Shown one piece after another: positions 51,992-61,334 of a DNA stretch of 64,000 nt. A program made the translations under genes and the position numbers. Positions within the stretch are counted from its first letter, which is position 1; each line of letters opens with the position of its first letter. Below the pieces are notes generated by a model that saw only the letters and a program-made list of their open reading frames with translations, had not been told where the DNA came from and searched no databases. The DNA comes from Streptomyces sp. MJM8645. GTDB lineage: Bacteria; Actinomycetota; Actinomycetes; Streptomycetales; Streptomycetaceae. The stretch spans positions 744,001 to 808,000 of the forward strand of contig NZ_LJJF01000001.1 in NCBI RefSeq assembly GCF_001625365.1, read 5' to 3'.

Positions 51992-52762
51992 TCAATCGAG
52001 CAGTGCCACCGCCCGAGTCCAACCCGCGCCCGCGCCGACGATTTTGACCGGAAGCGCGTGTACGGTGAATCCGGTCGGCGCGGGCAGCGCACCCAGATTG
52101 CACAGCCGCTCGATCTGACAGTATTCCCGCTGCCGCCCCGCGAAATGCGCGGGCCAGAGCACGGAATGGTCGCCGGAACGCCGGAACTCCGAGAGCATAT
52201 GCGTGAAAGGGGCGTCCAGGCCGAAGGCGTCCGTCCCGATGAGCCGCACCCCGAGGTCGAGCAGTAAGTTGGTCGCCTCACCGTCCAGGCCGGCGAACTC
52301 GGTGAAGTACTCCGGTGTTCCGGCGAGCTGGTCGGCGCCGGTGTGCAGGAGCACGATGTCCCCGGCGCGCGGGCAATGGCCGATGTCGTCGAATGCCCGC
52401 CGCAGTCGGTCCGCGCCGATCGTACCGACCCCGGTGTCGGTCAGGTCGAGGACGACTCCCGGGCCGATGAACCAGTCCAACGGCAACTGGTCGATGTCGC
52501 GCGGAATTCCGTACGCCGTCTTGGTGCCGTAGTGCGACGGCGCGTCGACGTGGGTGCCGGTGTGGGTGGTCAGGGTCAGGGTGTCGAGGGAGAGCAGTTC
52601 TCCGTCGGGCAGGTCGGCGATGTCGAACTCGATGCCGTGGTTGCGGAGCATCCCCTCGGCCATGTGCCGCGCGCCGTCGGCCGGCGTCAGCACCTCGTGA
52701 CGGATCCCGTCCACCTCCCAGGCGCCGCCGTCGATCGCCGAGGACAGGTCAATGATGCGCAC
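51992..52762 (-). CDS. Polyketide cyclase, PF04199 (kynurenine formamidase-like) family
   Basis: 256 residues. Metal-binding signature HTGTHVDAPSHYG near residue 68 is diagnostic for the PF04199 fold (Mn/Zn hydrolase-like). In aromatic polyketide clusters members act as cyclases of later rings. The start (ATG 52762) lies inside the end of the upstream monooxygenase gene (14-bp overlap), so the two are coupled. Last gene of the minus-strand operon KR-ARO/CYC-monooxygenase-cyclase. Confidence 0.88.
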   Translation of the reverse strand: MRIIDLSSAIDGGAWEVDGIRHEVLTPADGARHMAEGMLRNHGIEFDIADLPDGELLSLDTLTLTTHTGTHVDAPSHYGTKTAYGIPRDIDQLPLDWFIGPGVVLDLTDTGVGTIGADRLRRAFDDIGHCPRAGDIVLLHTGADQLAGTPEYFTEFAGLDGEATNLLLDLGVRLIGTDAFGLDAPFTHMLSEFRRSGDHSVLWPAHFAGRQREYCQIERLCNLGALPAPTGFTVHALPVKIVGAGAGWTRAVALLD

Positions 52763-54410
52763 TGGTGGTCCCTTCCGGTAGCAGGGCGCAGGCCTGGAGG
52801 ACCTGGCGGAACCGGCCCGGGCCGCGGTCCCGGGCGGCGACGTAGCCGTCCGGCCTGATCAGCAGGAACTCCCCGGGCGCCAGACCCAGGGCACGACGCA
52901 GCGCGCCGTCGGTGTCCGCGTCGGAGTGACCGTCGGCGTCGGAGTGACCGTCCGCGTCGGAGCTACCGTCGGCGTTCGCGTCGGACAGCACCCGTACCGA
53001 GACGGCCGCGCCGAACAGCCGGTCCACCTGCTCCACCGCCTCCCGGTGGGCGGCGCGCCCGGTTGCCGGCTCGGCGGCCAGCAACGTCCATCGGGGATCG
53101 GCGAGTTCGGCACGGAGAGCGGCCCCGCCGGGGTGCCCGCCTGCCGTGCCGGCGGCGCAGCCCACCCGGTCCCCGGGCCTGATCCCACCGGTGGCGTCGG
53201 TCGCCAGGGTGAGCGGGCTGTCCGGGTAGGCCAGGCCCAGCCCGCAGAAGCCGCGGATCATCTTGCCCTCGACCCGGCGCTTCAGCGGCGGCACCGCGCG
53301 CAGCACGGCGGTGCCGACGGTGAGCAGGGCCGGCCCCAGCACGGTGCGCAGCGAGACCAGCGCGGTGGCCGTCCTGGTGGAGCGCAACAGGACGGCCCCG
53401 GTCGGCACCCGCTCGGCGTCGTAGCTGTCGAGCAGGTGGGGCCCGGCGTGACCGCGCGTCACGTCCGCCAGCTTCCAGGCGAGGTTGTAGGCGTCCTGGA
53501 TGCCGCTGTTCATGCCCTGCCCGGAGGCGGGGCTGTGCACGTGCGCGGCGTCACCGGCGAGGAAGCAGCGTCCCGAGCGCATCCGGGTGATCTGGCGCTG
53601 CTGCACGGTGAACACCGAGAGCCAGCTGGGCGCGCCGACCGCGACCGGCCGGCCCAGCGCCCGGCCGATTTTGGCGGTCAGCCTGCGCCGGACGACCTCG
53701 GGGTCGTCGGCTCCGCCGGTGTCCCTGGTGTCCACCACGCGCCACTTGCCCGGTTCGGGGAAGGGCACCAGCAGCAGCGTTCCCGGGTCGGTGTGCAGCA
53801 GGTGGTTGCTGTCCGGCGGCAGGTCGGCGTCGATCGTGACGTCGGCGTTGAGCCACTCCTGGGTGGTGTCCCCGATCAGCCGCATGCCGAGCTGGCGCCG
53901 GACGGTGCTGCGCCCGCCGTCGGCACCGATCAGCCAGGGCACCGGCGTCTCCTCGACCCGCCCGTCGGGGTGGCGCAGGGTGACCAGCGCGGCGTCCGTC
54001 TCGGAGCGGACGCCGACCAGTTCGACGCCCCATTCGACGGTGACGCCGTACCGCGCGGCGCACTCGCGCAGCACGCGTTCCGTCACCACCTGGTCCACCA
54101 TCAGGCTGAATGGGTAACCGGTGGGCATCGTCTCGTAGTTGGTGTCGAATCGAACCAGGGTGCGGCCCCGGCGGTGCATGGTGAAGTGGGTGACACGTCG
54201 GCCCAGCGGGAGCAGCCGGTCGAGCGCTCCCATCTGGTCGAGCACCTCCATGGTCCGGGCGTGCACCGCGAGCGCCCGGCTGCTGGTGGCCGGGCCGTCG
54301 GCGGCGTCGATCAGCCGTACCCGTACGCCGCGTCGGGCGAGCTCGTGGGCCGCGGTGAGCCCGACCGGGCCGGCGCCGGCGATCAGGACGGACGGTGCGG
54401 GGTCAGCCAT
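52749..54410 (-). CDS. FAD-dependent aromatic polyketide hydroxylase
   Basis: 553 residues, three-domain class A flavin monooxygenase: LIAGAGPVGLTAAHELARRG (FAD), WLIGADGGRSTVRRQLGM, CFLAGDAAHVHSPASGQGMN (GD motif), and a thioredoxin-like C-terminal domain. Closest in type to OxyS/OxyE/OxyL-like hydroxylases of tetracycline and angucycline pathways. An Asp/Gly/Ser-rich insert is coded by three 18-bp units (52918-52971). Overlaps the aromatase gene upstream (GTGA-type) and the cyclase downstream. Confidence 0.9.
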   Translation of the reverse strand: MADPAPSVLIAGAGPVGLTAAHELARRGVRVRLIDAADGPATSSRALAVHARTMEVLDQMGALDRLLPLGRRVTHFTMHRRGRTLVRFDTNYETMPTGYPFSLMVDQVVTERVLRECAARYGVTVEWGVELVGVRSETDAALVTLRHPDGRVEETPVPWLIGADGGRSTVRRQLGMRLIGDTTQEWLNADVTIDADLPPDSNHLLHTDPGTLLLVPFPEPGKWRVVDTRDTGGADDPEVVRRRLTAKIGRALGRPVAVGAPSWLSVFTVQQRQITRMRSGRCFLAGDAAHVHSPASGQGMNSGIQDAYNLAWKLADVTRGHAGPHLLDSYDAERVPTGAVLLRSTRTATALVSLRTVLGPALLTVGTAVLRAVPPLKRRVEGKMIRGFCGLGLAYPDSPLTLATDATGGIRPGDRVGCAAGTAGGHPGGAALRAELADPRWTLLAAEPATGRAAHREAVEQVDRLFGAAVSVRVLSDANADGSSDADGHSDADGHSDADTDGALRRALGLAPGEFLLIRPDGYVAARDRGPGRFRQVLQACALLPEGTTSAHH

Positions 54411-55341
54411 GGCGTTCCTCGGCGAACCGCTTGGCCAGCGCCAGGGTGGCGCGGCTGTTGCCGCCCGCGGCGGAGCGGATGAACGTCCGGGCGGAAGCAG
54501 TGGTCGCCTCGGGGCCCAGGACGGCGGGAATCGCCTCGGGGTTGAGCACGACGGCGTGCCAGGACGTCACCCGGACGCCGTGCCCGGTCTGCTCGAAGGT
54601 CCACCGGCCGGTGTGGGCGGACATCATCGACGGTGTGCGCAGCTGCTTGTAGGCGATGGCGGTGCCGGGGAAGCAGATCCGGATCGACTCGGTGGTGTGC
54701 TCGGAGCCGTCCGCGGTGCGGGTGTCCATCGCCATGTGCTGGATGCCGGGGACGTCCTCGCGCAGGTCGAGGCGGGCCACGTGGGGCAGCCGGTCCGGCC
54801 ACTCGGCGGCTTCGTGGAGGAAGCCGTAGACGGTCTCCAGCGGCGCGTCGACCAGCACCGAGTCCTCGAACTCGAATTCCAGGTCGGCGAGCGCCGACCA
54901 GCTCTCGGCGAGGGCCTTGATGTTGCCGAGTTCGGTTCGACTGTTGCGGTCGGTGGCCCGGGTGATCCACTCGACGCCCTGTGGGTCGTCGTCGACCGCG
55001 GTGAACTCGTGGGTGAGCGTCAGGGTGGCGCCGCCGGGCCGCTCGTGGACCTGCCACTCCCCCGCCATCGAGGCGACCGGCGGCGAGGAGACCTCCTGCC
55101 GGAACCGGATCCGCCGGCGGCCGCCGTCCAGCTCGCGGCGTGAAGTCCAGTGCTTCACCTCGCCGTTGGCGCCGGCCCAGATCCGCAGCCGCTCGGTGTC
55201 GGCCGTCAGGGCCTCGTGCTCCACGTGCAGGGTGGGTCCGAACCGCCGTGGCCACGCCAGGGCGTCGGCGATGACGGCGTAGACGACGTCGGCGGGGGCG
55301 GCCACGTCGATGTCGTGGGTGGTGTGCTGTGTGCGGGTCAT
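54403..55341 (-). CDS. Didomain aromatase/cyclase
   Basis: 312 residues with two START/SRPBCC domains, residues ~8-145 (HDIDVAAPADVVYAVIADAL) and ~155-300 (FEDSVLVDAPLETVYGFLHE). Didomain ARO/CYCs close and aromatise the first ring of C-9-reduced polyketides (ActVII, OxyK type). Follows the ketoreductase gene in the same operon, the order found in reduced type II pathways. Confidence 0.92.
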   Translation of the reverse strand: MTRTQHTTHDIDVAAPADVVYAVIADALAWPRRFGPTLHVEHEALTADTERLRIWAGANGEVKHWTSRRELDGGRRRIRFRQEVSSPPVASMAGEWQVHERPGGATLTLTHEFTAVDDDPQGVEWITRATDRNSRTELGNIKALAESWSALADLEFEFEDSVLVDAPLETVYGFLHEAAEWPDRLPHVARLDLREDVPGIQHMAMDTRTADGSEHTTESIRICFPGTAIAYKQLRTPSMMSAHTGRWTFEQTGHGVRVTSWHAVVLNPEAIPAVLGPEATTASARTFIRSAAGGNSRATLALAKRFAEERHG

Positions 55342-55368
55342 CCGTCGACCAGCCTTCCGTCGGTGGGT

Positions 55369-56157
55369 TCAGTAGATGCCGAGGCCGCCGCAGACGTTGA
55401 TCGCCTGCGCGGTGATGGAGGCGGCGGCGGGGGTGGTCAGGTAGTCGACCATGCCCGCCACCTCCTCCGCGGAGGAGTAGCGGCCGAGCGGGATCTTCTG
55501 CTCGAACCGGGCGAGCACGTCCTCCTCGCTGGTCTCCCAGGTGGCGGCGTACGCCTGGCGGACCCGCACCGCCATCGGGGTCTCGACATAACCGGGGCAG
55601 ACCGCGTTCACGGTGGTGCCGGTGGCGGCGAGCTCCTTGGCGAGCGCCTTGGTGAAGCCGATGACGCCGGCCTTGGACGCCGAGTACGGAGCCCCGAGCG
55701 GGACGCCCTGCTTGCCTCCGGTGGAGGCGACGGTGATGATCCGCCCGTGGCCGGCCCGCTCCATGCCGCCGGTGGTCAGCACCTCCCGGGTGACCCGGAA
55801 GACGCTGGTGAGGTTGGTCTCGATCACGTCGTTCCACAGCTCGTCGCTGATGGCCGAGGTGACGCCACCGCCGTTGCGCCCGGCGTTGTTGATCAGCACG
55901 CCGATCGGGCCGAACCGGTCCACCGCGGTCCGGACCGCCGTGGCGACGTCCTCCTGGGAGCGGACGTCGGCGGGTACGCCGTCGACCTCGTACCCCTCGC
56001 CGCGCAGCCGCGCGACCGTCTCCGAGACGTCCTTCGCGGTGCGGGCGCAGATGAAGACGCGCAGGCCTCGCTGGGCCAGGCGGACGGTGCTGGCCAGTCC
56101 GATCCCGCTGGTCGCCCCGGTCACCAGGGCGACCCCGGTGGTTGTCTCGGTGCTCAT
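55369..56157 (-). CDS. C-9-type polyketide ketoreductase (SDR)
   Basis: 262 residues, short-chain dehydrogenase: ALVTGATSGIGLASTVRLAQ, LINNAG, Ser in TVASTGGKQG, YSASKAGVIGF (Tyr, Lys), PGYVETPMA. Closely resembles actinorhodin-type KRs (ActIII/OxyJ), which reduce C-9 of the nascent polyketide. First gene of the minus-strand operon; the divergent promoter region with the SnoaL-like gene carries SARP-like heptamers. Confidence 0.92.
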   Translation of the reverse strand: MSTETTTGVALVTGATSGIGLASTVRLAQRGLRVFICARTAKDVSETVARLRGEGYEVDGVPADVRSQEDVATAVRTAVDRFGPIGVLINNAGRNGGGVTSAISDELWNDVIETNLTSVFRVTREVLTTGGMERAGHGRIITVASTGGKQGVPLGAPYSASKAGVIGFTKALAKELAATGTTVNAVCPGYVETPMAVRVRQAYAATWETSEEDVLARFEQKIPLGRYSSAEEVAGMVDYLTTPAAASITAQAINVCGGLGIY

Positions 56158-56262
56158 CGCATCAGTCTCCGATTCAGAGTTCCCGGGCTCGTTCAGGCCC
56201 CTCGGCCTGACCCTGCACCGCCGGCTTCGACTCCCGTTGGAGCGCGCCCGCGCGGCCCGCGC

Positions 56263-56280
56263 TCGAACCGGATTCGAAAC
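56263..56280. promoter_or_regulatory. Candidate SARP binding site
   Basis: Heptamers TCGAACC (56263-56269) and TCGAAAC (56274-56280) repeat at 11-bp spacing, followed by a looser GCGAACG (56287-56293), in the KR/SnoaL divergent promoter. The spacing of one helical turn is characteristic of SARP sites. Confidence 0.55.
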
Positions 56281-56336
56281 GGGGGTGCGAACGTCGTCGC
56301 CGTACCGATCCCCAACCGCCCGAGGAGGGCCCGAGC

Positions 56337-56756
56337 ATGACCGAATCGCTCTACGAGGAGGTCCAGCACTTCTACGGGCGGCAGATGCGCCACCTGGACG
56401 AGGGCGAGGTCACCCAGTGGGCCGCGACCTTCACCGAGGACGGCGTGTTCGCCGCCAACGCCCGCCCGCACCCGCAGGAGGGCCGGGGGAGCATCGAGCG
56501 CGGCGCCCACGAGGCGGCGGCGCGCCTGGCCGCCGCCGGGGTCCAGCACCGGCACTGGCTCGGCATGCTGGAGGTCGCCGAGCAGCCGGACGGCACCGTG
56601 CTCGCCAGGACCTACGCGCTCATCATCGCCACGCCCAAGGGCGGTGCGGCCGCCGTGCACCTGAGCACCAGCTGCGAGGACCGGCTGGTGCGGGTGGCCG
56701 GGGAGCTGAAGGTCCGCCACCGCCAGGTGTGCCGGGACGACCTGCCGGCCGCCTGA
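56337..56756 (+). CDS. SnoaL-like/NTF2-fold protein
   Basis: 139 residues, alpha+beta barrel of the nuclear transport factor 2 superfamily (YEEVQHFYGRQMRHLDEGEV; QWAATFTEDGVFAANARPHP). Members in aromatic clusters act as cyclases or hydroxylases (SnoaL, SnoaL2, AclR types). ATG 56337 with GGAGGG upstream. First gene of the plus-strand operon with ligase, monooxygenase and methyltransferase. Confidence 0.82.
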   Translation: MTESLYEEVQHFYGRQMRHLDEGEVTQWAATFTEDGVFAANARPHPQEGRGSIERGAHEAAARLAAAGVQHRHWLGMLEVAEQPDGTVLARTYALIIATPKGGAAAVHLSTSCEDRLVRVAGELKVRHRQVCRDDLPAA

Positions 56757-56770
56757 GAGGAGACCCCGAC

Positions 56771-58324
56771 ATGGCTACCTCTGCGGACAGTACGACCTTC
56801 GGCGCGCCGCTGGACACCGTGTCGGAGCTGATCGGCGGCCCCCGGATCGACGACCTGCTCCGACGCTCGGCCCGGCGCTCGCCCCGGCACCCGGCGCTGG
56901 TCGCCGACGGCGAGGTCCTCGACCACGCCGGACTCGACGGACGGGTGACCCGCTGCGCCGAGGCGCTGCGCGGCGCGTTCGGCGGCCCGGAGACGGTGAT
57001 CGCGATCGCCGCCGAGCTCACCGTGGACTTCGCCGTCACCTTCCTGGCGATCTCCCGCTCCGGCAACACCAGCGCCATGTTCAACCCGTTGATCTCGGAC
57101 GACGCCCTGGTGCACGTCCTGAACGCGTGCGGTGCGCGGGCGGCGGTGCTGTCGCCCCGGATGCACCGCCGGATCGAGGCGGTGCGGCACCGGGTCCCGG
57201 CGCTGCGGCAGATCGTGGTGACCTCGGACGCGGGCGACGGCACACCGGTGCTGGACGAACTGCCCCGGGCGGCCGTCCCGGACGGCGAGGCCGCGCGGAC
57301 CGCCTGCCTCCAGTTCACCAGCGGTACCACCGGCGCTCCCAAGACGGTGCGGCTGAGCCACGACAACCTCCTGGTGAACGCCGCGCAGTCGGCGCACGCC
57401 CACCAGCTGGGCGCGGACTCGGTCTCGCTCGACAACCTGCCCTCGTTCCACCTCATGCACCTGAACACCGCGTTGGCGGTCGGCGCGACCCTTCTGCTCT
57501 GCCCGGCGGAGGACCAGGAGGCGATGGTGGAGCTGGCCCGCGCCTGGCGGGCCAGCCACCTGTACAGCCTCCCGGTGCGGCTGTCCCGGCTGGCCGGGGA
57601 CCTGCGCCTGCCGGCCTTCCGGATCCCCTCGCTGCGGGCGGTACTGTCCGGCGGCTCCACGCTGCCGCCGCGCACGACGACGGCCCTGTCGGAGCACTTC
57701 GCCGTCCCGGTGGTCCAGGGCTACGGTCTCGCCGAGACCTCACCCTCCACCCACTTCGACCTGCTGGACCGGCCGACCACCGGATCCTGCGGCCCGCCGG
57801 TGGCGGGAACGGGCTGCCGGATCGTCGACGTGCGGACCGGCGCGGTACTGCCGACGGGCGAGAAGGGCGAGATCCAGGTCAAGGGGCCCCAGCTGATGCT
57901 GGGCTACCTCGGCGCCGGGCACGGCGAGGCCGTGCGCCCGGACGGCTGGTTCAGCACCGGTGACGTCGGACGGGTCGACGAGGAAGGCCGGCTGTCCGTC
58001 GTCGACCGGATCAAGGACGTCTTCAAGTGCGACAACTGGCTCGTGTCGCCGACCGAGATCGAGCGGGTGCTGATGCGGCATCCGTCGGTCGCCGACTGCG
58101 TGGTCTTCGACTACCCCGACGAGCTGAGCGGCGCCGTCGCCGTCGGACTCGTCGTCCCGATGGGCGATGACGTCGACCCGGCCGCCCTGGCCGGCTTCGT
58201 CAACGCCCGACTGCCCTACTACGAGCACCTGCGGCACCTGTGGCTGGCGGAGAGCATCCCGCGCTCCGCCACCGGCAAGGTGCAGCGGCGCGATCTGCGC
58301 GACCGGCTGCTCGGCAAGCCCTGA
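56771..58324 (+). CDS. Acyl-CoA ligase/AMP-forming enzyme (OxyH-like)
   Basis: 517 residues, ANL superfamily: LQFTSGTTGAPKTVRLSHDN (A3), GYGLAETSPSTHFDL (A5), GWFSTGDVGRVDE (A7), IKDVFKCDNWLVSPTEIERV, and the catalytic Lys in PRSATGKVQRRDLR. In tetracycline loci a ligase of this type (OxyH) is conserved, with a proposed role in activating malonamate/malonate or assisting cyclisation. Gap to the SnoaL gene is 14 bp, with GAGAGGAG before ATG 56771. Confidence 0.88.
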   Translation: MATSADSTTFGAPLDTVSELIGGPRIDDLLRRSARRSPRHPALVADGEVLDHAGLDGRVTRCAEALRGAFGGPETVIAIAAELTVDFAVTFLAISRSGNTSAMFNPLISDDALVHVLNACGARAAVLSPRMHRRIEAVRHRVPALRQIVVTSDAGDGTPVLDELPRAAVPDGEAARTACLQFTSGTTGAPKTVRLSHDNLLVNAAQSAHAHQLGADSVSLDNLPSFHLMHLNTALAVGATLLLCPAEDQEAMVELARAWRASHLYSLPVRLSRLAGDLRLPAFRIPSLRAVLSGGSTLPPRTTTALSEHFAVPVVQGYGLAETSPSTHFDLLDRPTTGSCGPPVAGTGCRIVDVRTGAVLPTGEKGEIQVKGPQLMLGYLGAGHGEAVRPDGWFSTGDVGRVDEEGRLSVVDRIKDVFKCDNWLVSPTEIERVLMRHPSVADCVVFDYPDELSGAVAVGLVVPMGDDVDPAALAGFVNARLPYYEHLRHLWLAESIPRSATGKVQRRDLRDRLLGKP

Positions 58325-58350
58325 CCCGCGACCGACCCAGGAGGACCAGC

Positions 58351-58641
58351 ATGTTCACCTTCATCAACCGCTTCACCGTCACCGGTGACAAGACCGAGTT
58401 CGAGGCCGTCGTCGGGGAGATCACCGCCTACATGAGCGCCCAACCCGGCTTCCGCTCCCACCGGCTGTACCGCTCGGCCGCCGACGCGCAGGTCTACGTG
58501 GAGACCGCCGAGTGGGACGACGCCGTCTCGCACAAGCAGGCGACCGGCTCCCCGGAGTTCCGCTCGCGGGTCGGCCGGGTGATGGCGCTCGCCCAGGCCG
58601 AACCGGCCCCGTTCGACCTGATCACGCAGCACGGCGCCTGA
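58351..58641 (+). CDS. ABM-type (anthrone oxygenase-like) monooxygenase
   Basis: 96 residues, ferredoxin-like antibiotic biosynthesis monooxygenase fold (FINRFTVTGDKTEFEAVVGE; VYVETAEWDDAVSHKQATGS). Cofactor-free oxygenases of this size turn anthrones into quinones (TcmH, ActVA-Orf6) and occur in tetracycline clusters as OxyG-like proteins. GGAGGA before ATG 58351. Confidence 0.85.
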   Translation: MFTFINRFTVTGDKTEFEAVVGEITAYMSAQPGFRSHRLYRSAADAQVYVETAEWDDAVSHKQATGSPEFRSRVGRVMALAQAEPAPFDLITQHGA

Positions 58642-58653
58642 GGAGGACGGCAG

Positions 58654-59691
58654 ATGACGACGACCGGCGAAACCATTCCGCAGGCGGTGATCCGGCTGCG
58701 CGAGCTCGCGCTCAGCGCGGCCTGCGCCGCCTCCGTCCGCGCGGCGGCCCGGCTGGGCCTGGCCGACGCGCTCGGCGAGGAGCCCGCCACCGTGGCCGAG
58801 CTGGCCCGGGCCGTGGGCGCCCAACCGGACGCGCTGCAACGGCTGCTGCGCTCGCTGACGACCTACGACGTGTTCAGCGAGCGACCCGACGGCCGGTACG
58901 CGCACACCGACGCCTCGCGGCTGCTACGGGAGGACACCCCGCGCACCCTCAAGCACATGGTGCTCTGGGGCACCGAGCCGTGGACCTGGGAGCTGTGGGG
59001 GCACCTCGACGAGGCGGTCCGCACCGGCAAGGCCGTCTTCCCCGAGCTGCACGGCATGGACTTCTTCGACCACCTGCACGCCCACGCGCCCGAGTCGGCC
59101 GCGGTCTTCGACCAGGCGATGACCCAGTCGAGCCGGCTCTCCGCGCTCGCGCTGGCCGACCGGCTGGACCTGAGCGGGGTCGGCACGGTGGTGGACATCG
59201 CCGGCGGCCAGGGGCACGTCCTCGCCACGCTGCTGGAGCGCAATCCGGGGCTGCGCGGGACCCTGCTGGACCTGCCCGAGGTGGTGGCGGGGGCCGACCC
59301 GCGGCTGCGGCCGGGCGGCGCGCTCGCCGACCGGGCGACGCTGCTGGCCGGCGACTGCCGCCGGGAGGTCCCGGTCAAGGCCGACGTGTACCTGCTGAAG
59401 AACATCCTGGAGTGGGACGACGAGAGCACCGTCCTGACCCTGCGCAACGTGGCGGCGGCGGCGGAGCCGGGCGGCCGCGTCATCGTGGTCGAGAACCTGG
59501 TGGACGGAAGTCCCGAGATCAGGTTCACCACCGCGATGGACCTGCTGCTGCTGCTCAACGTCGGCGGCCGCAAGCACACCCAGGCCGGGCTGGTCGCCCT
59601 CGTCCGGGAGGCGGGTCTGGAGCCGACCGGGGTCCGCCCGGTCAACTCCTACCTGCACCTGGTCGAGAGCACGGTCCCGGACCGGGCCTGA
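58654..59691 (+). CDS. SAM-dependent methyltransferase (O-MT PF00891 family, OxyF/TcmO-like)
   Basis: 345 residues. Winged-helix dimerisation domain (ACAASVRAAARLGLADALGE) and Rossmann SAM site VVDIAGGQGHVLATLLERNP, with LKNILEWDDE in the catalytic region. The position normally held by catalytic His in O-methyltransferases reads Leu-Lys-Asn, so a C-methyltransferase role (OxyF methylates C-6 of pretetramid) is possible. 12 bp after the ABM gene. Confidence 0.88.
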   Translation: MTTTGETIPQAVIRLRELALSAACAASVRAAARLGLADALGEEPATVAELARAVGAQPDALQRLLRSLTTYDVFSERPDGRYAHTDASRLLREDTPRTLKHMVLWGTEPWTWELWGHLDEAVRTGKAVFPELHGMDFFDHLHAHAPESAAVFDQAMTQSSRLSALALADRLDLSGVGTVVDIAGGQGHVLATLLERNPGLRGTLLDLPEVVAGADPRLRPGGALADRATLLAGDCRREVPVKADVYLLKNILEWDDESTVLTLRNVAAAAEPGGRVIVVENLVDGSPEIRFTTAMDLLLLLNVGGRKHTQAGLVALVREAGLEPTGVRPVNSYLHLVESTVPDRA

Positions 59692-59707
59692 CGGACCGGG
59701 GTACGCG

Positions 59708-59753
59708 CGGCGTCGGTCCCCGAGACCCGGTGGGGTCTCGGGGACCGACGCCG
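59708..59753. terminator. Long perfect bidirectional terminator
   Basis: 21-bp perfect arms (59708-59728 and 59733-59753; inner ends CGAGACCC / GGGTCTCG) with a GGTG loop, between convergent methyltransferase and aminotransferase genes. Confidence 0.95.
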
Positions 59754-59769
59754 TCGTCCACTCCGTCCG

Positions 59770-60861
59770 TCAGAAGGCCGCGGCGAGCCGCTTCACCGCC
59801 TGCTCGACCCGCTCGTCGGTCTCGGTGACCGCCACCCGGACGTGCCGCGCGCCCGCCTCGCCGTAGAACTCCCCGGGCGCCACCAGGATGCCGAGCTCAG
59901 CCAGCGCGCCCACCGTCACCCAGCAGGGCTCGTCCCTGGTCGCCCAGAGGAAGAGCGCGCCCACCGAGTGGTCGATCCGGAAGCCGCACTCCAGCAGCGC
60001 CGCGCGCAGCACGGCCCGCCGCCGGGCGTAGCTCCCGCGCTGCCCCGCCAGGTGCGAGTCGTCGCCGAGCGCCGCCACCATGGCGGCCTGCACCGGGGCG
60101 GGCACCATGTGTCCGGCGTGCTTGCGCACCTCCAGCAGCGTGGCGATCACCGCCGGGTCCCCGGCAGCGAACCCGGCCCGGTAGCCGGCCAGGTTGGAGC
60201 GCTTGGAGAGCGAGTGCACGGCCAGGACCCCCTCGTGGCTGCCACCGCTGATCTCGGGGTGCAGCACCGAGCGGGTCTCGCCCTCCCAGACGTGGTCGAG
60301 GTAGCACTCGTCGTTCACCACGAGGGCGCCGCGTTCCCGCGCCCAGCCGACGATCGCGCGCAGCTCGGCGGTGCCGAGGACGCGGCCCTCCGGGTTGGAC
60401 GGGGAGTTCAGCCAGACCACCCTGGGGACGGGGCCGTCGTAGTCCAGCGGCGAGGCCGTCCGGACCAGCCGGGCACCCGCCAGCCGGGCGCTCACCTCGT
60501 ACGTGGGGAAGGCGAGTTCGGGCACCAGGACGACGTCGGAGGGGCCCAGGCCGAGCATGGTGGGCAGCCAGGCGATCAGCTCCTTGGTGCCGACCGCGGG
60601 GATCACCGCGGACGGGTCCACGCTCACGCCCTCGCGCCGCAGCAGCCATGCCGCGACGGCCTCGCGGAGCTGCGGCGTACCCTCCGTGGACGGGTAGCCG
60701 GGGGCGTCCGCGGCGGCGGCCAGGGCCGCGCGGACGACGGCCGGCGTCCGGTCCACCGGGTCGCCGAGCGCCAGGTTGACCAGCCCGTCGGGGTGGGCGG
60801 CGGCGAGCTTGCGGTAGGGGAACAGGACGTCCCAGGGGAACTTCGGCAGCCGCTCGATCAT
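59770..60861 (-). CDS. PLP-dependent aminotransferase (fold type I; OxyQ-like candidate)
   Basis: 363 residues. Class I/II aminotransferase: YPSTEGTPQLREAVAAWLLR, VWLNSPSNPEGRVLG, DECYLDHVW, and the PLP Lys in HSLSKRSNLAGYRAGF; C-terminal Arg in RHVRVAVTET. Resembles succinyl-diaminopimelate aminotransferases, the group to which OxyQ (C-4 amination in tetracyclines) belongs. ATGA overlap with the preceding reductase gene. Followed by the 46-bp terminator. Confidence 0.88.
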   Translation of the reverse strand: MIERLPKFPWDVLFPYRKLAAAHPDGLVNLALGDPVDRTPAVVRAALAAAADAPGYPSTEGTPQLREAVAAWLLRREGVSVDPSAVIPAVGTKELIAWLPTMLGLGPSDVVLVPELAFPTYEVSARLAGARLVRTASPLDYDGPVPRVVWLNSPSNPEGRVLGTAELRAIVGWARERGALVVNDECYLDHVWEGETRSVLHPEISGGSHEGVLAVHSLSKRSNLAGYRAGFAAGDPAVIATLLEVRKHAGHMVPAPVQAAMVAALGDDSHLAGQRGSYARRRAVLRAALLECGFRIDHSVGALFLWATRDEPCWVTVGALAELGILVAPGEFYGEAGARHVRVAVTETDERVEQAVKRLAAAF

Positions 60862-61280
60862 GCCCGGGCCCCCTTCGCGACGGTGCGGGCCAGCGGCGGC
60901 GCCTGGCAGTCGGAGTCGATGCCCCAGGAGACGATCCGCTCCGGGGTGATCCGGATCAGCTCGTCGTCGACGTGCGGCAGGACCTCCTTGCCGCCGGTGG
61001 GGAGCGCCTGCGCGGTGCCGCGGATCTCCAGGCCCCGGACCACCCAGTCCGCCGGGTCCAGCACGTCGTCCACGACCAGCGAGACCTTCGGATTCTCCTG
61101 CACGTGGCGGTACTTGAGGCTGCGGGCCATGCCGCGACCGGTCACATCGATGGTGCCGAGGCCGGCGTTGTAGTGGAAGCCGAGCGGGACGACGTGCGGC
61201 TGCCCGCGACCGTCCACGGTGGCCAGGCGGGCGAGCGACTGCGAGGCCAGATAGGCGGCCTCGTTCGCGGTGAAGGGCAT
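60858..61280 (-). CDS. PNPOx-like F420-dependent reductase (OxyR-like candidate)
   Basis: 140 residues, split beta-barrel of the pyridoxamine 5'-phosphate oxidase superfamily (ASQSLARLATVDGRGQPHVV; DVTGRGMARSLKYRHVQENP). The small PPOX class uses F420 or FMN. In oxytetracycline biosynthesis OxyR, of this family, carries out the last C5a-C11a reduction. Paired with the aminotransferase in a two-gene operon, divergent from the FAD monooxygenase at 61450. Confidence 0.88.
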   Translation of the reverse strand: MPFTANEAAYLASQSLARLATVDGRGQPHVVPLGFHYNAGLGTIDVTGRGMARSLKYRHVQENPKVSLVVDDVLDPADWVVRGLEIRGTAQALPTGGKEVLPHVDDELIRITPERIVSWGIDSDCQAPPLARTVAKGARA

Positions 61281-61334
61281 GACGGGTCCTCACATCGGTC
61301 GGATCAGGGATTCCGCCGACGCTAGGCGTCGCCC

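Noticed and set aside
54383..55837. 484-codon minus-strand frame across the aromatase and KR genes
   Set aside because: Out-of-frame shadow; the in-register SRPBCC and SDR frames carry the conserved motifs.
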